Shown here piece after piece: positions 1 through 6,636 of a stretch of DNA of 15,978 nucleotides. A program made the position numbers and the translations under genes. Below the pieces are notes generated by a model. It saw only the letters and a program-made list of their open reading frames with translations. It was not told the DNA's origin and searched no databases. Source of the DNA: CAZLPW01 sp964561495. GTDB taxonomy: Bacteria; Fidelibacterota; Marinisomatia; Marinisomatales; UBA1611. The stretch is taken from contig CAZLPW010000046.1 of the NCBI GenBank assembly GCA_964561495.1, positions 1 through 15,978 of the forward strand, in the 5' to 3' direction. Each line of letters starts with the position of its first letter. Position 1 is the stretch's first letter.

Positions 1-36
1 ATACTTTTTTAAATATATTAAATAATCAAATAGCAT
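1..36 (-). CDS. mraY: MraY N-terminus (partial, runs off the window)
   Basis: Phospho-N-acetylmuramoyl-pentapeptide transferase would move the MurF product onto undecaprenyl phosphate to make lipid I at the inner membrane. Only 12 codons are present, reading MLFDYLIYLKKY, which resembles the usual MraY start (ML followed by aromatic and aliphatic residues before the first membrane helix). The ATG overlaps the murF TAA stop by one base (TAATG), the same seamless join seen through the rest of this cluster. mraY is also the expected gene after murF in many dcw clusters. The identification therefore rests on position, overlap and a very short peptide. The rest of the gene lies outside the window. 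Confidence 0.72.
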   Translation of the reverse strand, partial: MLFDYLIYLKKY

Positions 37-1376
37 TATGATTTAAATACCTCTGAAATAATATTATCCATTGCCATTCCACGAGATCCCTTGAATAGTA
101 CTTTATCTCCTGGCTTCAAATTATTTTTTAATGTAGATATTAAATTTGATTTTGAATTAAAGTGAGATTTGTGAGTTTCACCATTCAATGTATTGTACGT
201 TACTTTTGATTCGTCTCCAAAAGTGTAAACCAAGTCTAATTTTAATTCTTTGCATTTTTCTCCAACTTTTAAGTGCTGTTTTGTTGATAGCTCACCAAGC
301 TCAAGCATATCTCCAAAAACAAACACTTTCCTACCTTTACCACTAAAGGCATTTAGATATTCTAATGCTGCTATACATGAAACAAGATTTGCGTTATAGG
401 TGTCATCGATTACAGTTATTTTATCAAATTTTTTAACTTGGCAGCGACCAGGCGGAGGGTTAAATGACTTTATTTGATACTTAATTTCTTCCCATTTCAT
501 TCCGATGGTTTTTGCAATAGAAAAAACAGCTATACTATTTTTTATGAATGAAAGGTTTTTAGAACCGGTTAATATTTCCTTGTTATCTATGGTAATTGCT
601 AAAGCACCATTTTTTTCATGATGAATATCTGCGGAATAGTCGCAATCTGGTGTTATCCCAAATGTTATTTTTTTGCCCAATATTTTTATAGAAGTGATAT
701 TAGCGTCTGCCATATTTACAAAAGAAGTCCCATTTTTTAGATATTTAAACAAAGCCCCCTTGGTTTTGATTATTGCATCCATAGAGCCAAACCTTTCATA
801 ATGCGCAGGCGCAATATTTGTAATGAGTCCATGAGTTGGATTAGATATTTTGCAGAGATTTTCAATATCACCGATTTGATTTGCGCCAAGTTCAATAACT
901 GAAATTTCATGAGATTCAGTTAGCTCTAGGAGGGTAAGGGGAAGACCAATGGAAGTATTGAAATTCCCCTTTGTGGCGTGGACATTGAACTTTTTTAAAA
1001 AAACATGTACTAATAAATCCTTTGTTGATGTTTTTCCATTTGAACCAGTTATTGCTATAACAGGAATATCAAATTGATTCCTCCAAATATTTGCTAATTT
1101 TGCTATCGAATCTTTAGGGTTTTTTACAACTATTTGTTGGATGTTTAAATTATTTTCTTTTTTTGGTACTAGGGCAGCGTTCGCTCCTTTTTTTTCAACT
1201 TCTGGTAAAAATTTGTTCCCATTCAGTTTGCTACCTACTATAGATATATATAAATCACCATTTTTACATTCTCTACTATCTGTACAAATACCTGTGATTG
1301 GTCTGTTAAACCTAAAACCAGTTTGTTCTTCAAATAAATAAGCAAATTTTTCTGACTCTTTGATTTTTACTCTCAT
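36..1376 (-). CDS. murF: UDP-N-acetylmuramoyl-tripeptide--D-alanyl-D-alanine ligase MurF
   Basis: MurF is a cytoplasmic, ATP-dependent ligase that adds D-Ala-D-Ala to UDP-MurNAc-tripeptide, completing the pentapeptide precursor. The 446-residue length is normal (E. coli 452). Residues about 20-90 form the Mur ligase N-terminal domain (GICTDSREC, then GDLYISIVG). The ATP-binding P-loop is ITGSNGKTST, with Lys115. The central-domain signature VIELGANQIGDIENL and the C-terminal segment with VIDDTYNAN and FGDMLELG are typical of MurF rather than MurC, MurD or MurE. The ATG at 1374-1376 overlaps the murE TGA (ATGA), so translation is probably coupled to murE. The TAA stop shares one base with the mraY start. 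No terminator or internal promoter is visible. Confidence 0.97.
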   Translation of the reverse strand: MRVKIKESEKFAYLFEEQTGFRFNRPITGICTDSRECKNGDLYISIVGSKLNGNKFLPEVEKKGANAALVPKKENNLNIQQIVVKNPKDSIAKLANIWRNQFDIPVIAITGSNGKTSTKDLLVHVFLKKFNVHATKGNFNTSIGLPLTLLELTESHEISVIELGANQIGDIENLCKISNPTHGLITNIAPAHYERFGSMDAIIKTKGALFKYLKNGTSFVNMADANITSIKILGKKITFGITPDCDYSADIHHEKNGALAITIDNKEILTGSKNLSFIKNSIAVFSIAKTIGMKWEEIKYQIKSFNPPPGRCQVKKFDKITVIDDTYNANLVSCIAALEYLNAFSGKGRKVFVFGDMLELGELSTKQHLKVGEKCKELKLDLVYTFGDESKVTYNTLNGETHKSHFNSKSNLISTLKNNLKPGDKVLFKGSRGMAMDNIISEVFKS

Positions 1377-2830
1377 TTAAATGCACCGCTTTCTTTAATA
1401 ATTGCGATATCAGAATAAAATACTTTTTCATTTTTAATTTCTTGATATTCTTCTCTGCCTTTTCCCAAAACAACAAGAATGTCATTTTTTTTACATTTTT
1501 TTAGAGCAGATTTCAAACCTTCTTCACGATTATCAAAAAGCAAATATTTATTTCCTTTAAAACCTTTTATTATATCATTAGAGATTTCTTTTGGATTTTC
1601 ATTTCTTGGATTATCTGGGGTTATAAAGCAGTAATCGGAGTAGACTTCAGCTATTTGTGCCATTTTTGATCTTTTTGTTTTATCTCTATCTCCACCAGCG
1701 CCAAATACTAAAAATAGTCGAGAACCTTCAGGAGTCAAATTTCTTATTGTACTTAATATTTTTTGATAAGCATCTGGTGTATGAGCATAGTCAACAATAA
1801 CTTTCACACCATTCTTTTGAGTTAAAAGTTCCATTCTTCCAGGTATTGTTGGACAAAGTCTGATGCCTTTTTCAATTATTTCTTTTCTTATTCCTAAAGA
1901 ATGGGCAACTGCTAAGGCAGATAAGATATTTTCAGCATTAAATTCACCTACAAGCCTTGATTCGACTATATAATTATTATTGCCAGCCTTGATTTCACCA
2001 GTTATCCCATTAAGGCTCATATTTAAGGTTTTAAAATGGATATGATTTTTATTTCTCATTGAAAAACAGTTTATAGGGCCTTGTATTTCTGATTTCAACC
2101 TTTTTCCATAGTGATCACCCTCATTTATAATGGCAACTGCACTATTTTTTAATTTCCTAAATAATTGTGCTTTTGTATCAAAATACCGTTCCATACTTTT
2201 GTGATAGTCTAGATGTTCTGGAGTAAGATTTGTAAAAACTGCAAAATCAAAATCAATACAATCCACTCTGTGCTGGTCAATACCATGTGATGATACTTCC
2301 ATTACAACGTGTGAAAATTTATTATTCTTTAATAAAGATAATGTTTTTTGAAGACTTATAGGATCTGGAGTAGTAAGTGTTTTTGGATAGTTTAATAATT
2401 TTGATTTCAGTCCTAAAGTTCCTATTTGAGCAACATTATAGCCTGCACATTCAATAATTTTAGACAAAATTGACGAGACTGTTGTTTTCCCATTTGTTCC
2501 TGTTATCCCGATCATTTTTAAGTATTTAGATGGGCTTTGATAAAAGTTAGCTGCAACTATCGATGCGGCTTCTCTAGGGTTTTTCACTTTTATTTGAGGC
2601 ACTGGTAAATTATTAAAATTCCTTCCATTTGTGATTATAGCTCTAGCACCATTCTTTATTGCTTGTGGAATAAAATTATGCCCATCGTGTTTAGATCCAG
2701 ATATAGCAATAAATAAATCGCCAGGTCTTATTTCGGAGGAATTAATATTAACACCTGATATTATTAAATCAGGTACATCAGTGATGTTTTTAATTAAGTT
2801 TTTTGATAATTCTCTGAGTGATTTTTTCAT
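1373..2830 (-). CDS. murE: UDP-MurNAc-L-Ala-D-Glu--meso-diaminopimelate ligase MurE
   Basis: MurE is a cytoplasmic Mur ligase that adds the third stem-peptide residue to UDP-MurNAc-L-Ala-D-Glu. I place the start at the ATG at 2828-2830 (MKKSLRELSK, 485 aa). It forms an ATGA overlap with the ftsI stop, like the two neighbouring junctions. An in-frame ATG at 2846-2848 would add MCGTSK and lengthen the overlap without need. The P-loop ITGTNGKTT carries Lys115. The segment FDTKAQLF holds the lysine that is carbamylated in this family. The substrate motif is DNPR at 406-409. Its arginine marks meso-diaminopimelate-adding enzymes, whereas lysine-adding MurE lacks it. This indicates Gram-negative-type peptidoglycan. 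Confidence 0.97.
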   Translation of the reverse strand: MKKSLRELSKNLIKNITDVPDLIISGVNINSSEIRPGDLFIAISGSKHDGHNFIPQAIKNGARAIITNGRNFNNLPVPQIKVKNPREAASIVAANFYQSPSKYLKMIGITGTNGKTTVSSILSKIIECAGYNVAQIGTLGLKSKLLNYPKTLTTPDPISLQKTLSLLKNNKFSHVVMEVSSHGIDQHRVDCIDFDFAVFTNLTPEHLDYHKSMERYFDTKAQLFRKLKNSAVAIINEGDHYGKRLKSEIQGPINCFSMRNKNHIHFKTLNMSLNGITGEIKAGNNNYIVESRLVGEFNAENILSALAVAHSLGIRKEIIEKGIRLCPTIPGRMELLTQKNGVKVIVDYAHTPDAYQKILSTIRNLTPEGSRLFLVFGAGGDRDKTKRSKMAQIAEVYSDYCFITPDNPRNENPKEISNDIIKGFKGNKYLLFDNREEGLKSALKKCKKNDILVVLGKGREEYQEIKNEKVFYSDIAIIKESGAFK

Positions 2831-4815
2831 TTTAGATGTACCACACATGTCGTACCTGCAGCAATTAATTTACCAGGTTCAGGAGCTTGCCATGACACCA
2901 TGCCACTTCCATTAATTTTATATTTTAATCCTTTATCCAAAAGCGAAACCATAGCTTTCCTCATGCTATACCCTCTTATATCTGGCATAATTACTTTTTT
3001 ATAGTGGATTTTTTTAGTTGACAATTGAGGAATAGAGCCTTTCTTATTAATCAAACTTTGATTAGCTATATCTACACCATCAATGATAGATTTATTTTTT
3101 TTAGGCGCTACCTTTGGCGGGATAATTGCATCATCAAGATTTATAATTCTTTTCATTATTCTACTGAATGCTACCGCAGCTCCTTCAGATCCCCAGTGAA
3201 AAGGTTTCCTTGGTTCATCTAATATTACTACTCCCAATAATTGGGGATTACTAGCTGGTAAAAATCCAACAAAATTTGATATATACTTATCATTAGAATA
3301 TTTTCCATTAGTTACTTTTTTGGCGGTACCTGTTTTACCAGCAACATCCCAACCTTTAATAATAGCTTTATTTCCAGTTCCTCCTTCTTCTGAGACTACA
3401 GATCGGAGCATATTTATTATCTGACCTGAAACTTTTTGGTTTCCAATTTTTCTTACTATTTCAGGACTTTCTTTATAAATAATTTCATTCTTGTTGTTCA
3501 CTATTTGGCGGATAATTTTTGGAGTAACTACATATCCCCCATTCGCGATTGCACAATATGCTGTTGCTAATTGCATAGCAGTAACACCAACCTCATATCC
3601 CATCGAAATCTGACCTAAGGAAACCCTGCTCCAGTTTTTTATTGGATGTAATTTCCCTGATAGCTCACCCGAAAGACTTATATTGGTAGTAGTCCCGAAT
3701 CCAAGATCTCTTGCTGTTTTAAAAAGCGAATTGGGACCAACTAATTCCATAGCCTTTATTACCCCAATATTGCTTGAGTGTTTTATTATTTGGGAAAAAT
3801 TAAGATGTTGATATTTTTCATGGTCCTTTACTACAATATCATAATAAGGATAAACTCCATTTTCACAATCAAATTCATCATTTACTTTAATTTTTTCATC
3901 GATTAGTGCTGCTACAGCAGCAACGATTTTAAATGTAGAGCCAGGTTCAAATTGGTCGGTAATCGCCCTTATTCTATGAGAATTAATATCATCTACTGCA
4001 GATTTTGAATAGCGGTTATTATTAAAGCTTGGAGTTGAAGCTAAAGCCAATACTTCTCCAGTCTGTGGATTCATTATGACCCCGATTGCTGCTTTAGCAC
4101 TTGTCTCTAGTTGTCTTTTTTCAAGCTCTTCCTGAATGATAGACTGATAGTCAACATCAATTGTTAACTTAATATTATTACCATTAATTGGGTCTTGATA
4201 GGGGCTTCCTCCCTTTTTTTGATACGTACCTTTCCAACCTCTAGTCTTTATTACCCATCCAGATTCACCAGTAAGATAGTCATCAAAATCCTTTTCCAAA
4301 CCAGAAATACCCTCATTGTCAACGTTAGTATATCCAATTAATTGGGAAGCAATGTGTTCGTTAGGATAATATCTTCGATACTTACGTTCTATATTAAATC
4401 CTTTATAAATCTCAGTTTCGAGTGCGCCAAGAGTTTGCCTTTGAAGATCCCTTTCTAAGAAAACATATTCTTTTTTTGAATTCAGTTTTTTTAAATACTT
4501 ATCCTTATCTTTACCAGTTCGCTTACTTATAGCATTTGCAAGTTGGAGCTTTTTTTCTACTAATCTAGGTTTAGCAGTTAGATTATAATGTATAACATTC
4601 CTTGTAAGCGGCCTATTTTTTCTATCATAAATATTTCCCCTATTCGCATTTAATATCTGTTTTCTTTGAGCTTGATCAACAATCGCCTCTTGGTATTGAT
4701 CGCTATTCAATACTTGTATTTGAAATAGTCTAATAAATAATACTGAATACCCGAATAAAACAAAGATGGCTAGTGTACCTATGCGAGAACGAAATTTTTG
4801 GTATGTTTTTGTCAT
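2827..4815 (-). CDS. ftsI: Class B penicillin-binding protein (FtsI/PBP3-like) with a C-terminal PASTA domain
   Basis: This is a D,D-transpeptidase that cross-links septal peptidoglycan in the periplasm, anchored by one N-terminal membrane helix (residues about 12-35). The dimerisation (pedestal) domain follows at about 50-215. The transpeptidase motifs are all present: S293-T-F-K296 (nucleophile Ser293), S347-S-N349 and K494-T-G496. The last ~55 residues, from VIMPDIRGYS to the end, form one PASTA domain. That explains the 662-residue length compared with 588 for E. coli FtsI. The ATG at 4813-4815 overlaps the ftsL TGA (ATGA), and the TGA stop overlaps the murE start. The position after ftsL and before murE identifies it as the division transpeptidase rather than the elongation PBP2. 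Confidence 0.95.
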   Translation of the reverse strand: MTKTYQKFRSRIGTLAIFVLFGYSVLFIRLFQIQVLNSDQYQEAIVDQAQRKQILNANRGNIYDRKNRPLTRNVIHYNLTAKPRLVEKKLQLANAISKRTGKDKDKYLKKLNSKKEYVFLERDLQRQTLGALETEIYKGFNIERKYRRYYPNEHIASQLIGYTNVDNEGISGLEKDFDDYLTGESGWVIKTRGWKGTYQKKGGSPYQDPINGNNIKLTIDVDYQSIIQEELEKRQLETSAKAAIGVIMNPQTGEVLALASTPSFNNNRYSKSAVDDINSHRIRAITDQFEPGSTFKIVAAVAALIDEKIKVNDEFDCENGVYPYYDIVVKDHEKYQHLNFSQIIKHSSNIGVIKAMELVGPNSLFKTARDLGFGTTTNISLSGELSGKLHPIKNWSRVSLGQISMGYEVGVTAMQLATAYCAIANGGYVVTPKIIRQIVNNKNEIIYKESPEIVRKIGNQKVSGQIINMLRSVVSEEGGTGNKAIIKGWDVAGKTGTAKKVTNGKYSNDKYISNFVGFLPASNPQLLGVVILDEPRKPFHWGSEGAAVAFSRIMKRIINLDDAIIPPKVAPKKNKSIIDGVDIANQSLINKKGSIPQLSTKKIHYKKVIMPDIRGYSMRKAMVSLLDKGLKYKINGSGMVSWQAPEPGKLIAAGTTCVVHLK

Positions 4816-5135
4816 AAACTATTTAAATGTCTCTTATCAACAATGATTAAAAGAGTTTCTGGATCTGTGTAGCTCATATTTAATTCTTTTTTTGCCTTTT
4901 TTGATATAGCGTCAGCTCTACTTAGTGATTCAATATCACTTTTCAGTTCTTGCAATTCATTCATTAATTCTTTTGAAGTTGAATTTTGAATTTCTATGGC
5001 TAGTAAAGTTTCATCAATTTCAGTATAGATCCATAAATACACTATTAAACAAACTACTGTCCCAATTGTAAGAAAGAAGAAAAGAACACTTTGAATCAGA
5101 TCTCGGTATTTTTTGGATAATCTTTTTCTTATCAT
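4812..5135 (-). CDS. ftsL: FtsL-like cell division protein
   Basis: This is a small bitopic protein, 107 aa from the ATG at 5133-5135. A basic cytoplasmic tail (MIRKRLSKKYRD) is followed by one membrane helix (about 12-36, rich in L, F, V and I). A periplasmic segment comes next with coiled-coil character (about 42-85, repeated L, I and E with LMNELQELKSDIESL). This architecture, and the position between rsmH and ftsI, match FtsL, which bridges FtsB/FtsQ and the FtsI-FtsW synthase. FtsL sequences diverge strongly, so the call rests on topology and synteny. An upstream in-frame TTG at 5138 is also possible. I prefer the ATG because it shares one base with the rsmH TGA (TGATG). Confidence 0.82.
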   Translation of the reverse strand: MIRKRLSKKYRDLIQSVLFFFLTIGTVVCLIVYLWIYTEIDETLLAIEIQNSTSKELMNELQELKSDIESLSRADAISKKAKKELNMSYTDPETLLIIVDKRHLNSL

Positions 5136-6025
5136 CAACTTATTTTTTCTCCCGCTCGCAATTTTGCGCTTCGCGATCTAGTATTTAATCTTAATTCTGA
5201 CTCACTTGCGGTTATAGGCTTTTTGGATAAAACATTTAATCGGTTTGATTTAGATAGAGTTTTGAACTTTTGTTTAACAAGGCGATCTTCTAAAGAATGA
5301 AAACTAATGATTACTATTCGGCCTCCAATTTTTAATAGATCAATAAACAGGTCAAGCATTTGTTCTAAATGCTTGAGTTCATTATTTACTTCTATTCTGA
5401 TTGCTTGAAACACTCTTGATAATGTTTTATTCCTATGTTTAGGGTGAGTAACCTTATTAATTGCAAAAGTAAGCGCCTCTACATTTTTTATTGGTCGATA
5501 GCGCAAAATACTCCTTGCTATTTTTCTTGAATTACGCTCTTCTCCGTAATTATAAATGGTGTTTGCCAAATTGAAACAAGTAAACTCATTAACCACATTA
5601 TTTGCAGTAGTTGGTTGCGAAATATCAAACCTCATGTCTAATGGAGATTTTGAATTAAAAGAAAATCCTCTAGTGGGTGAATCCAATTGCATCGATGACA
5701 TTCCTAAATCAAGAAGCAACCCGTTCACTTGTCCGATTCCAATTTCTTTGAACAATTTCTTTGCATTAATGAAAGAATCGTTGAATAAAGAGACTTTAGT
5801 AATTCTTGATGAGCTAAGCCTACTTTTACATAATGAAATTGCTTTCTCATCCCTGTCTATTCCTATAAGGTGCCCTTCACCTGATAATTTTTGAATGATT
5901 TTTTCCGCATGCCCACCTAAGCCTATGGTGCCATCACAATAGATGCCTTTTGGATCTATTTTTAAACAAGATAAAACCTCGGCAGACATTACAGGGAAAT
6001 GCATCTGCTCGATAGTATTGTACAT
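5135..6025 (-). CDS. rsmH: 16S rRNA (cytosine(1402)-N(4))-methyltransferase RsmH (MraW)
   Basis: RsmH uses S-adenosylmethionine to methylate N4 of C1402 in 16S rRNA, tuning decoding at the P site. The protein is 296 aa from the ATG at 6023-6025, a normal length. The SAM-binding motif DGTIGLGGH (31-39) is followed by GIDRDEKAI, LLLDLGMSS and the family signature near the end, IISFHSLEDRLVKQKF. The C-terminus RSAKLRAGEK is typical. A GTG at 6028 and an internal ATG at 6004 (MHFPVM, resembling some family starts) are alternatives. The ATG at 6025 is preferred because it shares one base with the mraZ TGA (TGATG). Its place between mraZ and ftsL is the canonical dcw order. Confidence 0.97.
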   Translation of the reverse strand: MYNTIEQMHFPVMSAEVLSCLKIDPKGIYCDGTIGLGGHAEKIIQKLSGEGHLIGIDRDEKAISLCKSRLSSSRITKVSLFNDSFINAKKLFKEIGIGQVNGLLLDLGMSSMQLDSPTRGFSFNSKSPLDMRFDISQPTTANNVVNEFTCFNLANTIYNYGEERNSRKIARSILRYRPIKNVEALTFAINKVTHPKHRNKTLSRVFQAIRIEVNNELKHLEQMLDLFIDLLKIGGRIVIISFHSLEDRLVKQKFKTLSKSNRLNVLSKKPITASESELRLNTRSRSAKLRAGEKIS

Positions 6026-6489
6026 CACAAAGTAATTTTGTCTGCAAGCTCATCATAAGCATCCTGTTCAATTTTCAGATTTTGTTTATCTATTTCTTGA
6101 AGTTTATCTGGATTCCATATTTCAATCTTTCTAATCGCCCCAATAATTAAAACTTCTTTTTTGATTTTAGCATAGTTAACAAGGGACGGGGTTAGTAAAA
6201 CCCGCCCTTGTTTATCGTATGTGGAAGAGGAGGCATATCTTGTTGTATGCCTTACAAAAGTCCTATTTATATTTTTTACCGATGATAAATTCCTAAGATT
6301 ATTTTCAATTTTTAACCATTCGGTTAGGGGGTAAACCCATATGCAAGGGTCTAAACCCTTAGTGATAACAAATGTATTAGCATCATTTTTAGATAATGAT
6401 TTTCTAAATCTTGATGGAACATTTAAGCGACCTTTTGAATCTATGGAATAGTTATATTCACCAATAAATGTGTTTTCAGCTAATGTCAT
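6025..6489 (-). CDS. mraZ: Transcriptional regulator / division protein MraZ
   Basis: MraZ is a DNA-binding protein of the SpoVT/AbrB superfamily that assembles as a ring and binds repeated TGGG-type boxes upstream of its own dcw operon. The 154-residue product has the two tandem MraZ domains. Each carries the conserved DxxGR turn: D17-SKG-R21 followed by LNVP, and D92-KQG-R96 followed by VLLTP. It is the first gene of the cluster. The start ATG (6487-6489) lies about 29 bases after the predicted transcription start, with no Shine-Dalgarno sequence. The TGA shares one base with the rsmH ATG. Two GTGGG boxes sit across the predicted start of transcription, so autoregulation is likely. In E. 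coli MraZ represses its operon; the sign of control here is inferred. Confidence 0.96.
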   Translation of the reverse strand: MTLAENTFIGEYNYSIDSKGRLNVPSRFRKSLSKNDANTFVITKGLDPCIWVYPLTEWLKIENNLRNLSSVKNINRTFVRHTTRYASSSTYDKQGRVLLTPSLVNYAKIKKEVLIIGAIRKIEIWNPDKLQEIDKQNLKIEQDAYDELADKITL

Positions 6490-6506
6490 ATTAAATTATA
6501 TTATTT

Positions 6507-6525
6507 TACCCACAACTACCCACAA
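6507..6525 (-). promoter_or_regulatory. MraZ-box direct repeat over the mraZ transcription start
   Basis: Two copies of the 9-mer TTGTGGGTA (minus strand; plus-strand TACCCACAA at 6507-6515 and 6517-6525) repeat with a 10-bp period. This places GTGGG cores at 6519-6523 and 6509-6513. The form TGGG plus 5-6 bases plus TGGG is the operator known for MraZ in E. coli. The first box begins just after the predicted -10 and the second covers about +5 to +9. Bound MraZ would therefore block RNA polymerase, which predicts autorepression. Confidence 0.8.
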
Positions 6526-6553
6526 TCTTACATACTATCAGAGATTTTGTCAA
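6525..6553 (-). promoter_or_regulatory. Predicted sigma-70-type promoter of mraZ and the dcw cluster
   Basis: Read on the minus strand, a consensus -35 TTGACA (6553 to 6548) is separated by 17 bp from a -10 TAAGAT (6530 to 6525, 4 of 6 matches). Transcription would start near 6518, about 29 bases before the mraZ ATG. Because the seven downstream genes abut, this is the only evident promoter for the cluster in the window. The -35 element and spacing are unusually good, but the surrounding DNA is very AT-rich, so the -10 could be off by a few bases. Confidence 0.7.
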
Positions 6554-6567
6554 TATATATAAAATAA

Positions 6568-6597
6568 TTGACTATATAATATATATATTAATATTAT
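6568..6597 (+). promoter_or_regulatory. Possible divergent promoter facing the rodZ-like gene
   Basis: On the plus strand, TTGACT (6568-6573, 5 of 6 matches) is followed after 18 bp by TATTAT (6592-6597, 5 of 6). The inverted GTGGG pair begins at the very next base. This mirrors the mraZ promoter, where the boxes start one base after the -10. A transcript from here would run antisense into the 3' end of the rodZ-like gene, and no plus-strand gene follows. Promoter-like hexamers are common by chance in AT-rich DNA, so confidence is low. Confidence 0.3.
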
Positions 6598-6612
6598 GTG
6601 GGGTAAAGTGGG
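6598..6612 (+). promoter_or_regulatory. Second MraZ-like box pair, inverted relative to the first
   Basis: GTGGG occurs at 6598-6602 and again at 6608-6612 on the plus strand (GTGGGGTAAAGTGGG). The 10-bp period is the same as in the pair at the mraZ start, but the orientation is opposite. The centres of the two pairs are 89 bp apart. The pair lies between the rodZ-like stop codon and the mraZ promoter, in non-coding DNA that is otherwise nearly all A and T. It could be an auxiliary operator for mraZ or the operator of a divergent promoter. Confidence 0.55.
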
Positions 6613-6636
6613 TTATATTTGTTTTTAGCGGTGACG

